This document shows positions 7,570-17,048 of a DNA stretch of 64,000 nucleotides, piece after piece (the first letter of the stretch is position 1; each line of letters starts with the position of its first letter). Both the position numbers and the translations under genes were made by a program. The notes under the pieces were generated by a model that had not been told where the DNA came from, made no database searches, and worked only from the letters and a program-made list of their open reading frames with translations. This DNA comes from Bacteroidales bacterium UBA4116 (GTDB taxonomy: Bacteria > Bacteroidota > Bacteroidia > Bacteroidales > Tannerellaceae), in NCBI GenBank assembly GCA_002381645.1, contig DFXE01000011.1, positions 186,001 through 250,000 on the forward strand, written 5' to 3'.

Positions 7570-10107
7570 GTGAACCAAAAATCGTACACATTCGATGAAG
7601 CTTATAAGGCTTCTTTACAGTATTTTACCGGTGACGAGTTAGCCGCAAAGGTATGGGTTAACAAATACGCACTGAAGGATGCATATGGAAATATTTATGA
7701 GAAATCCCCCGATGATATGCATCACCGTTTGGCAAAAGAAATTGCTCGCATTGAACAAAAGTATCCAAACCCACTATCGGAGAAGGAACTTTTCGACCTA
7801 TTTGACCATTTCCGTTATATTATTCCACAGGGAAGTCCTATGACGGGAATTGGTAATGAGTATCAGATTGCTTCTTTATCTAATTGTTTTGTAATTGGTC
7901 TTGACGGCAATGCTGACTCATATGGCGCCATCATCCGGATCGATGAAGAACAGGTTCAGCTGATGAAACGTAGAGGAGGAGTAGGGCATGACCTTTCGCA
8001 TATTCGTCCGAAAGGGTCTCCCGTTAAAAATTCTGCACTTACTTCAACGGGCCTTGTACCTTTTATGGAGCGTTATTCCAACTCCACACGGGAAGTAGCC
8101 CAAGATGGCCGCAGGGGTGCTTTAATGCTTAGTGTATCTATTAAACATCCCGATTCGGAATCTTTTATTGATGCTAAGATGACGGAAGGAAAAGTTACAG
8201 GAGCAAATGTATCTGTGAAAATAGATGATGAATTTATGAATGCTGTGGTAAACGGAACCATGTACAAGCAGCAATATCCGATAGATTCGTCCCAACCTAC
8301 TGCAGTAAAAGAAATTAATGCAACAGAACTTTGGAAAAAGATCATACATAACGCCTGGAAGTCAGCCGAACCTGGTGTATTATTCTGGGATACGATCATC
8401 AGGGAATCTGTGCCTGATTCGTATGCTGATTTGGGATTTCGCACTGTTTCTACCAATCCCTGTGGTGAGATTCCGTTATGTCCGTATGATAGTTGCCGGT
8501 TGCTTGCGATAAACTTGTATTCATACGTGGTAAACCCCTTTACTAAAGATGCCTACTTTGATTTTGAACTATTTAGAAAACATGTGGCATTGGCACAAAG
8601 GATAATGGATGATATTATCGATCTGGAATCAGAAAAGATTGAAAAAATAATTGAAAAAATTGATTCTGATCCTGAATCGGATGAAATAAGGCAAACTGAG
8701 CGCCATCTATGGGAGAAGATCCAGAAAAAAACATTACAGGGACGCCGTACCGGAGTAGGTATAACGGCGGAAGGAGATATGCTGGCTGCGTTGAATCTTC
8801 GTTACGGGACAGAAGAAGCAACTGATTGTGCGGAAGAAGTACAGAAAACTCTGGCTTTGGCCGCTTACCGTTCGTCTGTGATAATGGCAAAAGAACGGGG
8901 CGCTTTTGAAATCTACGATACTAAAAAAGAAGAAAATAATCCGTTTATCAACCGTTTGCGGGAAGCCGATCCTGACCTTTACAAGCAAATGGTAAAATAC
9001 GGTCGTCGTAACATTGCCTGTCTGACAATTGCACCAACAGGAACAACCAGTTTAATGACACAAACAACATCCGGTATCGAACCTGTTTTTCTGCCTGTAT
9101 ACAGACGCCGGCGTAAAGTTAATCCAAATGATGCTTCTGCCCGGGTGGATTTTGTAGATGAAACAGGGGATGCTTATGAAGAATATACAGTTTTTCACCA
9201 TAAGTTCGTAACCTGGATGCAGGCAAACGGGTATTCTGCAACAAAAAAATATACCCAAAGTGAAGTAGATTCACTGGTAGAAAGTTCACCTTATTATAAA
9301 GCAACATCCAATGATGTGGACTGGCTACAGAAGGTAAAAATGCAGGGACGAATACAAAAATGGGTAGATCATTCCATAAGTGTTACTATCAACCTGCCGA
9401 ATGATGCTTCGGAGGAACTGGTAGATAAATTATATGTGGAAGCCTGGAAGTGCGGGTGTAAAGGATGTACGGTGTACCGCGACGGCTCCCGCGCGGGTGT
9501 TTTATTATCTACGGATAATAAAAAGAAAGATGATTGTGACTGTATGGAACCGCCTGTTATTGTGGCTAAACGTCCGCGTGAGTTAGAAGCTGACGTGGTA
9601 AAATTCCAAAACAATAAAGAAAAATGGATTGCATTTGTTGGATTGCTGAACGGTCGGCCGTATGAAATATTTACCGGATTAGCCGATGACGATGAAGGTA
9701 TTATGCTTCCTAAAAATGTATCAAAGGGTACCATTATAAAAAGTTATGACGAAGACGGTAACAAACATTATGACTTCCAGTTCAAGAATAAGCGTGGATA
9801 TAAAATGACCATCGAAGGCCTTGACGGTAAGTTCGACCCTGAGTTCTGGAATTATGCCAAATTAATATCAGGTGTACTTCGGTATGCTATGCCGATCGAC
9901 CAGGTAATTAAACTGGTTCAGGGAATGGAACTGAATAACGAGTCAATAAACACATGGAAAAATGGTGTTGAACGTGCTCTGAAAAAATACCTGCCTAACG
10001 GAACGGAAGCAAAAGGAGATAAATGCCCAAACTGTGGTCTGGAAACTTTGATATACCAGGAAAGTTGTCTTATTTGTACCAACTGTGGAGCATCTAAATG
10101 TGGATAA
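7570..10107 (+). CDS. nrdJ: Adenosylcobalamin-dependent (class II) ribonucleotide reductase
   Basis: An 845-residue enzyme that reduces ribonucleotides to deoxyribonucleotides using a radical from adenosylcobalamin. Visible motifs are the first active-site Cys in SLSNCFVIG, the radical-site loop STNPCGEIPL near residue 298, and the phosphate-binding APTGTTS near residue 486. The C-terminal part has GCKGCTVYRDGSR and ends in a zinc-ribbon-like pair of CxxC motifs (CPNCG and CTNCG). No small subunit or activase gene is adjacent, as expected for class II. The start is a GTG. I see no cobalamin riboswitch upstream; a direct repeat sits at the promoter instead. A terminator follows. Confidence 0.94.
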   Translation: MNQKSYTFDEAYKASLQYFTGDELAAKVWVNKYALKDAYGNIYEKSPDDMHHRLAKEIARIEQKYPNPLSEKELFDLFDHFRYIIPQGSPMTGIGNEYQIASLSNCFVIGLDGNADSYGAIIRIDEEQVQLMKRRGGVGHDLSHIRPKGSPVKNSALTSTGLVPFMERYSNSTREVAQDGRRGALMLSVSIKHPDSESFIDAKMTEGKVTGANVSVKIDDEFMNAVVNGTMYKQQYPIDSSQPTAVKEINATELWKKIIHNAWKSAEPGVLFWDTIIRESVPDSYADLGFRTVSTNPCGEIPLCPYDSCRLLAINLYSYVVNPFTKDAYFDFELFRKHVALAQRIMDDIIDLESEKIEKIIEKIDSDPESDEIRQTERHLWEKIQKKTLQGRRTGVGITAEGDMLAALNLRYGTEEATDCAEEVQKTLALAAYRSSVIMAKERGAFEIYDTKKEENNPFINRLREADPDLYKQMVKYGRRNIACLTIAPTGTTSLMTQTTSGIEPVFLPVYRRRRKVNPNDASARVDFVDETGDAYEEYTVFHHKFVTWMQANGYSATKKYTQSEVDSLVESSPYYKATSNDVDWLQKVKMQGRIQKWVDHSISVTINLPNDASEELVDKLYVEAWKCGCKGCTVYRDGSRAGVLLSTDNKKKDDCDCMEPPVIVAKRPRELEADVVKFQNNKEKWIAFVGLLNGRPYEIFTGLADDDEGIMLPKNVSKGTIIKSYDEDGNKHYDFQFKNKRGYKMTIEGLDGKFDPEFWNYAKLISGVLRYAMPIDQVIKLVQGMELNNESINTWKNGVERALKKYLPNGTEAKGDKCPNCGLETLIYQESCLICTNCGASKCG

Positions 10108-10133
10108 GGAATGTTTATACATAATTTATGAAT

Positions 10134-10163
10134 GAATGCGGGGATTAATCTCCGCATTTTTAA
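10134..10163 (+). terminator. nrdJ terminator
   Basis: AATGCGGGGA and TCTCCGCATT pair around a TTAA loop (one G-T pair), followed by TTTT, 27 bases after the nrdJ stop. Confidence 0.85.
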
Positions 10164-10190
10164 TACATTCGCATAACTAAATTTGATAAG

Positions 10191-12878
10191 ATGAAAGTTT
10201 CTTTTAATATAAATTTCCATACCGTTTGGGGACAACAGCTTTGTGTGGTTGGATCAATTCCTGAACTTGGTGCCTGGGAAACCGCTTTAGCTAAAGAAAT
10301 GGAATATACGGATGGCGGTAACTGGCAGCTTGAACTGGAATTACAGCCCGGTATTCTATCGATAGAATACCGGTACTTTCTGCGTGTGAACGATCAGCAA
10401 ATATTTGAGGAATGGGAAAGGAATCATCAGGTAACCCTTGATGAACAAACAGAAAAATACATCTTATACGATTACTGGCAGGTACCCCCTGCCAATGTTG
10501 CTTTTTATTCTTCAGCATTTACCCAAAGCTTGTTTGCACATCCCTGTAATACACATGAAAGAGTGATAAAAGGCCGAAAGAAACTCATTATAAAAATAGC
10601 TGCACCACATATTGATAAAAACCAAAGTCTGGCAATATCTGGTAATCAGGAATGTTTGGGAAACTGGAATCCGGTGGAAGCGTTAATACTGAGTTGTGAT
10701 ACTTTTCCCCAATGGCATATTGATCTGGATGCAGAGCAGATAACTTATCCGCTTCAATATAAATTTCTGGTAATGGATACGAATACACATGAAGTTTCTT
10801 ACTGGGAAGCTGGAGAAAACCGGACACTAAGCCTACCTTTGCAACAAGATGGGGAAACAGCTTATGTATCAGGGTTATATTTCCGTGACAGTTTGCCCTC
10901 CTGGCGATGTACCGGAACTGTAATACCTGTCTTCTCCTTACGTTCGGAAAAGAGCTTTGGCGTTGGAGATTTAGGTGATTTATATCTATTTATCGACTGG
11001 ATAAAGAAAACTAACCAACGTATTATCCAGGTTTTGCCAGTAAATGATACCACGGCACATTATACCTGGATGGATTCATACCCTTACAGCGCAATATCTA
11101 TTTACGCATTGCACCCGATGTATATAAATTTGCCATGGCTGGGAGAGTTGCACGATGGTGAAAAAGCTTCATATTTTGAAGAAAAACGAATGGAGCTTAA
11201 CAGTAAAGAAGCGGTGGATTACGAAGCGGTTGTCAAATATAAAACCGAATATTGCCGTATATATTTTGATCAGGAAGGAAACAAAGAATTAGACTCTTCT
11301 GCATTCAAAAACTTTTTTTCGGTAAATGCTCATTGGCTTGTTCCTTATGCTGCATATTGTTATTTAAGGGACAAATATCATACTACCGATTTTTCCAGTT
11401 GGGAAGAATATGGAATTTATAATAAAAACGTCGTTGAGCAATTGTGTAGCGATAAAAGTGAAGCGTGGCCTGAAATATCGTTTACTTTTTTTATCCAGTA
11501 TATATTGCATACCCAATTTAAAACGGTTTCAGATTATGCAAGACGAAACGGGATTGTTTTAAAAGGTGATTTACCCATTGGGGTTAATCGTAATAGTGTA
11601 GAAGTATGGACAGAGCCTGAGTATTTTAACCTGAACGGACAGGCAGGTGCGCCGCCGGATGATTTTTCGGTAAACGGTCAAAACTGGATGTTTCCCACGT
11701 ACAATTGGAACCGGATGGAAGTAGATAATTACACCTGGTGGCGGAAACGGTTCAATAAATTAAGTGATTATTTCGACTGTTTCCGAATCGATCATATATT
11801 AGGATTTTTTCGTATCTGGGAGATACCCCGAATATATGTTCAGGGACTATGCGGACATTTTAATCCGGCTCTGCCGTTATCGAAAGAGGAGATCGAACAA
11901 TATGGCATGCAATTTAATGAGTCCAGACTTACTACTCCACATATTAATGAAGATTTTTTGCCTGAACTGTTTGGTGACTTAACAGATGAAGTGAAAGGAA
12001 CTTTTCTCGCACAATCGTCTTCACGTCATTTTGTGCTGAAATCATTTTGTGATACTCAACAAAAAATTGAGCAGTTCTTTGCCGGGAAAGCAGATGAAAT
12101 TTCATTGAGGAAAAAGAACGGACTGTTTGCAATAGCAAATGAAGTTTTGTTTTTGCATGACCCTGTCAAAAAGGAGAGATATCATCCCCGTATTTCGGGT
12201 AATCAGTCTTACTTATACCGCGAATTAAGTAATTCGGATAAGTATGCATTTGATCATTTATACTGGGACTTTTTCTACCATAGGCATAATAATTTCTGGA
12301 AAGGTCAGGCACTGAAGCGACTGACTCCTTTGGTAGCATCTACTCAAATGCTTGTATGCGGAGAAGATCTTGGAATGATACCCGAATCCGTTCCGGATGT
12401 AATGAGTAAGCTTCAAATACTTAGTCTGGAAATTGAAAGGATGCCTAAAGTAGCCAATCGTGAGTTTTCAGATTTATACCATTTACCCTACCTATCCGTT
12501 TGTACAACTTCTACTCATGATATGTCTCCACTCAGAAGCTGGTGGAAAGAAGACAGGGGAAAAACACAGCGTTACTATAATCAGGTTTTAAACCATCAGG
12601 GGGATGCACCGGATGAATGTTCCCCGGAAATCGCCAAACAAATTGTTGAAAATCATTTGAATTCACCTTCTATGTTGACCATTATCCCTTTACAGGATTG
12701 GTTTGCAACAGATGATACGGTTAAACGAAAAGATTATGATGCAGAACGGATAAATATTCCGGCTAATCCTACCCATTACTGGCGTTACCGTATGCATATA
12801 ACTATTGAAGATTTACTGAAGGCTAACATCTTTAACGTAAAAATAACAGATATGATTGAAAGGAGTGGACGAAAATAG
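10191..12878 (+). CDS. malQ: 4-alpha-glucanotransferase (amylomaltase) with two CBM20 domains
   Basis: An 895-residue cytoplasmic enzyme that transfers glucan segments between alpha-1,4-glucans. Two N-terminal starch-binding CBM20 domains are visible, at about residues 1-100 (VVGSIPELGAWE) and 120-225 (SGNQECLGNWNP). The GH77 barrel follows with the expected catalytic residues: Asp in DCFRIDHILG near 533, Glu in VCGEDLGMIPE near 724, and Asp in TSTHDMSPLRSWW near 775. It probably works with the GH133/GH57 operon at 18.3-22.9 kb in glycogen or maltodextrin turnover. A TAAATTTG element ends only 5 bases before the ATG, so the mRNA may have almost no leader. Confidence 0.94.
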   Translation: MKVSFNINFHTVWGQQLCVVGSIPELGAWETALAKEMEYTDGGNWQLELELQPGILSIEYRYFLRVNDQQIFEEWERNHQVTLDEQTEKYILYDYWQVPPANVAFYSSAFTQSLFAHPCNTHERVIKGRKKLIIKIAAPHIDKNQSLAISGNQECLGNWNPVEALILSCDTFPQWHIDLDAEQITYPLQYKFLVMDTNTHEVSYWEAGENRTLSLPLQQDGETAYVSGLYFRDSLPSWRCTGTVIPVFSLRSEKSFGVGDLGDLYLFIDWIKKTNQRIIQVLPVNDTTAHYTWMDSYPYSAISIYALHPMYINLPWLGELHDGEKASYFEEKRMELNSKEAVDYEAVVKYKTEYCRIYFDQEGNKELDSSAFKNFFSVNAHWLVPYAAYCYLRDKYHTTDFSSWEEYGIYNKNVVEQLCSDKSEAWPEISFTFFIQYILHTQFKTVSDYARRNGIVLKGDLPIGVNRNSVEVWTEPEYFNLNGQAGAPPDDFSVNGQNWMFPTYNWNRMEVDNYTWWRKRFNKLSDYFDCFRIDHILGFFRIWEIPRIYVQGLCGHFNPALPLSKEEIEQYGMQFNESRLTTPHINEDFLPELFGDLTDEVKGTFLAQSSSRHFVLKSFCDTQQKIEQFFAGKADEISLRKKNGLFAIANEVLFLHDPVKKERYHPRISGNQSYLYRELSNSDKYAFDHLYWDFFYHRHNNFWKGQALKRLTPLVASTQMLVCGEDLGMIPESVPDVMSKLQILSLEIERMPKVANREFSDLYHLPYLSVCTTSTHDMSPLRSWWKEDRGKTQRYYNQVLNHQGDAPDECSPEIAKQIVENHLNSPSMLTIIPLQDWFATDDTVKRKDYDAERINIPANPTHYWRYRMHITIEDLLKANIFNVKITDMIERSGRK

Positions 12879-12921
12879 TCTCCACAACATTTTAGTTAAA
12901 TACCTTCAAACAATAGAGTCA

Positions 12922-13293
12922 CTATTCCGATTTTTCTTCGGCAGGTAGCATATTACATACACCGCTAAATTTAGCATTTGGTTCTATTTCAAGGGTTTGC
13001 GCATAAATGTCGCCGGTTACTATAGACGAAGCCTTCAGTACCAATGCCCCACTCGTACGGATACTTCCAACAACAGTTCCCTGTATTTCAGCATTAACGG
13101 AAACAATATCGCCATCTATATGCCCTTTAGGACCGATCACTATTTTAGCCGCACAGTTGATATTTCCTTCGACCCTGCCGTTTAAACGGAAATCACCGTC
13201 GGTTATAATATCACCTTTTACGGTAGTACCCACACCTAATATATTATGCAATCCATTGTTTACAGGAGCGTCATCCTTGAATTTTATTTTCAT
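12922..13293 (-). CDS. Bactofilin-family cytoskeletal protein
   Basis: A 123-residue polymer-forming protein. The core, about residues 18-110, is a right-handed beta-helix with repeated short turns such as GTTVKGDIITDGDFRLNGRV and GHIDGDIVSVNAEIQGTVVG. The N- and C-terminal tails are short and charged, as is normal for bactofilins. They form filaments that act as scaffolds for cell shape, wall synthesis or surface structures. It is convergent with malQ (43 bases apart) and shares a compact divergent promoter region with folB. Confidence 0.92.
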   Translation of the reverse strand: MKIKFKDDAPVNNGLHNILGVGTTVKGDIITDGDFRLNGRVEGNINCAAKIVIGPKGHIDGDIVSVNAEIQGTVVGSIRTSGALVLKASSIVTGDIYAQTLEIEPNAKFSGVCNMLPAEEKSE

Positions 13294-13324
13294 ATAAATA
13301 ATAAGTTATGTTTACGATAAATTG

Positions 13325-13346
13325 CAAATATAAAATTATATTTTTG
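13325..13346. promoter_or_regulatory. Back-to-back -7 elements of bactofilin and folB
   Basis: On the minus strand TATATTTG (13325-13332) faces bactofilin. On the plus strand TATTTTTG (13339-13346) faces folB. Only 6 bases separate them, so each polymerase would cover the other's promoter. The plus element also rules out the TTG at 13361 as a likely folB start. Confidence 0.55.
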
Positions 13347-13393
13347 CAGTCTAAGGCTGTTTGCCTAACTTTTACCTATTAATTATCCTAAAT

Positions 13394-13756
13394 ATGGTGA
13401 GTAAGATTGAGTTGAGGGATTTGAAGTTTTTTGCCTATCATGGAGTTTTGCATCAGGAAACACAGGTAGGTAATAATTTTATCATTAATATAACCCTTAC
13501 AGCTCCATTACAAAAAGCTATGGAGAGTGACAATCTGGAAGATACTATCAATTATGCAACCGTATATGACCTTATCAAAAAAGAGATGAATACTCCGTCC
13601 TGCTTGTTGGAACATGTAGCGGGAAGAATACTTTATACGCTAAAAGATCATTTTCCCCTTTTGACGGAAATAGAGCTTATCCTTTCCAAGCTCAATCCGC
13701 CTTTTGGAGGAGATGTGTACGCAGCCTCAGTAATAGTAAAAGAAACATACGATTAA
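13394..13756 (+). CDS. folB: Dihydroneopterin aldolase
   Basis: A 120-residue FolB, the normal length. It converts 7,8-dihydroneopterin to 6-hydroxymethyl-dihydropterin and glycolaldehyde in folate synthesis. Family features are IELRDLKFFAYHGVLHQE near the start, DTINYATVYDLI near residue 55, and the C-terminal LSKLNPPFGGDVYAASVIV. I took the ATG at 13394 rather than a TTG at 13361, since the promoter lies just upstream. The HAD gene follows after 14 bases. Confidence 0.93.
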   Translation: MVSKIELRDLKFFAYHGVLHQETQVGNNFIINITLTAPLQKAMESDNLEDTINYATVYDLIKKEMNTPSCLLEHVAGRILYTLKDHFPLLTEIELILSKLNPPFGGDVYAASVIVKETYD

Positions 13757-13770
13757 GAGAATGTTATCCA

Positions 13771-14463
13771 ATGATCGAAGGAATAAAGGTAATAGGATTT
13801 GATGCAGATGATACCCTTTGGGTAAATGAAACTTATTTCCGTGAAACAGAAAACATGTTCTGTGAACTGATGAAACCTTATGCCGATGCGGAAACCGCTT
13901 CTGCCGAATTATACCGCACGGAGATGCAGAATATGCCGTTGTACGGATATGGTGTGAAAGCATTTATCCTGTCGGTGCTTGAAACGGGCATACGTTTGTC
14001 GTCTGGTAAAGTGTCCGCATCTATACTTTGCCGGATCATGGAGAGGGGAAAAGAACAATTATCACAATTTGTTGAACTACTTGATGGTGTGGAAGAATCT
14101 TTAAATGCTTTAGTAGGCCGTTATCGGCTGATTCTTGTCACAAAGGGAGACTTGTTAGACCAAGAGCAAAAACTCCGCCGTTCCGGACTGGAACATCTTT
14201 TTCATCATGTCGAAATCATGAGCGATAAAACAGAGCGAGAATATAAGCAACTTTTGAAACACATGGATGTACGTCCTGAACAATTCCTTATGGTAGGCAA
14301 CTCCGTACGTTCTGATATACTTCCGCCGCTGTCATTGGGATGTTACGCCATTCATATTCCTTACCATACAACCTGGGAACATGAACGGGTCAGTGAGCCG
14401 TTGCAACACTCTTCTGCATTTACTGTTGATTCATTGTGGGATATTATATCATTACTACCATGA
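13771..14463 (+). CDS. HAD-superfamily hydrolase
   Basis: A 230-residue haloacid-dehalogenase-type phosphatase. Motif I is GFDADDTLW (nucleophile and acid/base Asp, residues about 9-17). Motif II is the Thr in LILVTKGD, motif III a Lys near LRRSGLEHLF, and motif IV is MVGNSVRSDILP. A helical cap lies between motifs I and II. The family hydrolyses phosphate esters, often nucleotides or sugar phosphates; the substrate is not readable. Its stop overlaps the next gene's start (ATGA at 14460-14463), which suggests translational coupling. Confidence 0.9.
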   Translation: MIEGIKVIGFDADDTLWVNETYFRETENMFCELMKPYADAETASAELYRTEMQNMPLYGYGVKAFILSVLETGIRLSSGKVSASILCRIMERGKEQLSQFVELLDGVEESLNALVGRYRLILVTKGDLLDQEQKLRRSGLEHLFHHVEIMSDKTEREYKQLLKHMDVRPEQFLMVGNSVRSDILPPLSLGCYAIHIPYHTTWEHERVSEPLQHSSAFTVDSLWDIISLLP

Positions 14464-15482
14464 TAGAAATGAAGAAAACCATATACGGAAAAACAATGGT
14501 AGTTCTTTTTCTCGTTTTTTCGTTTACCTTGGGCAAAGCGCAATATTTACCTGATAAATTAGGTGACAGGTATCTGTTCCGTACTATCCATATGCCTGAC
14601 GACTACGACGGAAAGGTGGTTTGCACTCTGGTTAAAAAAGAAACGGATTTAAAAACCGATAAAGCCGTCCTGTACGTACACGGATATAACGATTATTTTT
14701 TTCAGTCGCAACTAGGAGATAGTGTTACGGCTAACGGTTACAATTTTTATGCTGTCGATCTTCGTAAGTATGGTCGCTCTATCCTGGAACACCAGGATCC
14801 TTTCTTTTGCAAAAACCTCAAAGAATATTATGCAGACGTGGACACTTCCCTCGGAATTATCCGCTCCGAAGGAAATAAGGAAATATATCTGCTGGCCCAC
14901 TCAACGGGTGGGTTAATAACATCGCTCTACCTTCATGACCATGCTTTGCCCTTGCCGGTAAAAGGGTTGATACTGAATAGCCCGTTCCTCGATATGAATA
15001 TGAGTTGGCTTCTTGAAAAGATAGGTATTCCGTTAGTATCTTTTATTGGTATCTTTTGTCCGCGTATGAAAGTACAAGGGTATGGAGAACCCCATTATTC
15101 GCACAGCTTACTTGAAGATCATAATGGAGAATGGAATTATAATACAGACTGGAAAAAATTGAACGGGCATCCTAAAAGAGCCGGGTGGATACGTGCGATC
15201 CATCGTGGGCATAAGAAAGCACATAAAAATCTGGAAATAACTTGTCCCATACTGGTTATGTCATCTGATCGTTCAGCTCGTGAAAACGAAGGCTGGCATG
15301 ACAAGTATCTCCGGTCCGATATTGTACTGGATGTAGAAGATATACAAAAATATGGCGCACGGCTTGGGAACCGAGTAACATTAGATACAATTCCCGACGG
15401 TATGCACGATCTTATCCTTTCGTCGGAACCCGTCAGGAATATTACCTACCAGACAATCTTCAAATGGTTGAGGAATAATTAA
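14460..15482 (+). CDS. Exported alpha/beta hydrolase
   Basis: A 340-residue serine hydrolase with an N-terminal signal peptide (ends near LGKAQ), so it is probably periplasmic. The oxyanion region is VLYVHGYNDYF, the nucleophile elbow is LLAHSTGG, and the catalytic His lies in TIPDGMHDLILS near the C-terminus. It resembles the serine aminopeptidase S33 / monoglyceride lipase group, acting on ester or amide bonds. The start at 14460 overlaps the HAD stop by four bases; ATG at 14469 is an alternative. It probably shares a transcript with folB and the HAD gene. Confidence 0.87.
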   Translation: MIEMKKTIYGKTMVVLFLVFSFTLGKAQYLPDKLGDRYLFRTIHMPDDYDGKVVCTLVKKETDLKTDKAVLYVHGYNDYFFQSQLGDSVTANGYNFYAVDLRKYGRSILEHQDPFFCKNLKEYYADVDTSLGIIRSEGNKEIYLLAHSTGGLITSLYLHDHALPLPVKGLILNSPFLDMNMSWLLEKIGIPLVSFIGIFCPRMKVQGYGEPHYSHSLLEDHNGEWNYNTDWKKLNGHPKRAGWIRAIHRGHKKAHKNLEITCPILVMSSDRSARENEGWHDKYLRSDIVLDVEDIQKYGARLGNRVTLDTIPDGMHDLILSSEPVRNITYQTIFKWLRNN

Positions 15483-15529
15483 GTCTTGCAGTATCTTTAT
15501 TCTTTTACGTAAAAAGTACAGAATTTGTT

Positions 15530-15537
15530 TACCTTTG
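15530..15537 (+). promoter_or_regulatory. -7 element for the Wzi-like gene
   Basis: TACCTTTG is an exact TAnnTTTG match followed by C, as often seen in this phylum. It lies downstream of the possible start at 15525, so translation should begin at the ATG at 15561. Confidence 0.65.
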
Positions 15538-15560
15538 CGCAGACAATAATACATTCTGTG

Positions 15561-17042
15561 ATGAAAAGATTACGACTGCTTCTTGCAGGGCTTATATGCC
15601 TTAATATGACTAATAGTCAGGCACAAACAAATACCCCCTCAGGAATTTTATCATACAATATCGAAGCTTTTGGCTCTGCCGGATCAGGCGATTACACTCC
15701 GTTCTGGATTGTGAGTAACCGTTTTGGGCTTGTTCCTTTGGAATCGGGCAACGGTTATCTCAGGACGGGAGCATTTTATAATGGAATATTCGGTAGGGAC
15801 TTTTATTGGGGAGCAGGTGTAGATCTTGTGGGAGTTGCTCCGCGTTATAAGAATGTATATATTCATCAGGTATACGCCGAAATAGGTTTTCAGGCTTTAT
15901 TACTTAGCATAGGAAGCAAGGAAAGATACACTTCGTTATGGGATAAAAGGTTAAGTTCAGGGGATATGGTATTATCTCCGAATGCCCGTCCGATTCCTGA
16001 AATTAATTTAAGTATGACCTCTTTTACTGTCATTCCTTTTACAGGGGGGTGGGCACAGGTAAAAGGTGACTTTGCGTTAGGACGTTCTTTTGATACAGGA
16101 TATCTGGAGCAATTTGTTAATGATAAACAGGTTTACAACAAAGAAACGCTCTGGCATCATAAATCATTATATTTACGGGTTAAAGATACCAAGAATGATT
16201 TTCCGTTATCATTTGCATTCGGTGTTCAACACTGGGCACAATGGGGTGGGACTTCTACTGATCCAAAAATAGGTAAACATCCTCAGTCTTTAAAAGATTT
16301 TATGCGTGTGGTAGTAGGGAAAGAAGGGGGTGAAGGTGCGTCTGTTTCTGACTCCATCAATGTATTGGGTAACCACTACGGATCGTATGACTTCAAACTG
16401 AGTTTTATACGCGAAAATTGGGCTGTTCATGCTTATCATCAACGTTATTTTGAAGATAAATCTGGAATGGAATTTAAAAATGGTTTCGATGGAATATGGG
16501 GTATTCAGGCAGACCTGCCAAGGTTTTCCTGGGTTCAAAAAATAGTGTTTGAATTCTTTGATACACGTAATCAAACCGGACCTATGCATTTTATAGATTT
16601 CGATCGTGATAAATACTCCGGTTTAGGAGGAGGAAACGATAATTATTATAATAACGGCGAATATACTACCGGAACTTCTTATTTCAACCGGAGTTTAGGA
16701 TCTCCGCTTCTTCCTTCTCCGGAATATAATACAGATGGATCATTAGGCTTCAAAAATAACCGGATCCGTAGCTGGCATATGGGATTTGAAGGCGTATTAT
16801 CATCACAGGTAGATTATCGTGTATTGGTAACTGCTATCAATAGCTGGGGTACATATAACCGTCCTTTCCTGAACCGTAAAAACAACGGATCGGGGCTTAT
16901 AGAAATCACTTACCGCCATCCGCGGCTATCGGGATGGTTTTTTACAGGAGCATTTTCAGCTGATAAAGGTTCTATGTTCGATGGAGGTATAGGTTTCAGT
17001 CTTTGTGTAGCGAAAAGAGGATTGTTTAATGTTGGTCGTTAG
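15561..17042 (+). CDS. Capsule assembly Wzi-family outer-membrane protein
   Basis: A 493-residue protein with a signal peptide (about residues 1-22, ending SQAQ) and a chain of alternating beta segments suited to an outer-membrane barrel. Family features include DYTPFWIVSNRFGLVP near the N-terminus, SWVQKIVFEFFDTRNQTGPM, and the Gly/Asn-rich loop GGGNDNYYNNGEYTTG. Wzi-like barrels anchor or bind capsular polysaccharide at the surface. No capsule synthesis genes are nearby, so its role here is inferred only from the family. It is convergent with plsC, 6 bases apart. Confidence 0.82.
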   Translation: MKRLRLLLAGLICLNMTNSQAQTNTPSGILSYNIEAFGSAGSGDYTPFWIVSNRFGLVPLESGNGYLRTGAFYNGIFGRDFYWGAGVDLVGVAPRYKNVYIHQVYAEIGFQALLLSIGSKERYTSLWDKRLSSGDMVLSPNARPIPEINLSMTSFTVIPFTGGWAQVKGDFALGRSFDTGYLEQFVNDKQVYNKETLWHHKSLYLRVKDTKNDFPLSFAFGVQHWAQWGGTSTDPKIGKHPQSLKDFMRVVVGKEGGEGASVSDSINVLGNHYGSYDFKLSFIRENWAVHAYHQRYFEDKSGMEFKNGFDGIWGIQADLPRFSWVQKIVFEFFDTRNQTGPMHFIDFDRDKYSGLGGGNDNYYNNGEYTTGTSYFNRSLGSPLLPSPEYNTDGSLGFKNNRIRSWHMGFEGVLSSQVDYRVLVTAINSWGTYNRPFLNRKNNGSGLIEITYRHPRLSGWFFTGAFSADKGSMFDGGIGFSLCVAKRGLFNVGR

Positions 17043-17048
17043 CTCGGT

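Noticed and set aside
8073..8456. 127-codon minus-strand ORF
   Set aside because: It falls wholly inside nrdJ, which has clear conserved motifs in the other frame.
9369..9734. 121-codon minus-strand ORF
   Set aside because: Opposite the 3' part of nrdJ, with low-complexity composition and no family features.
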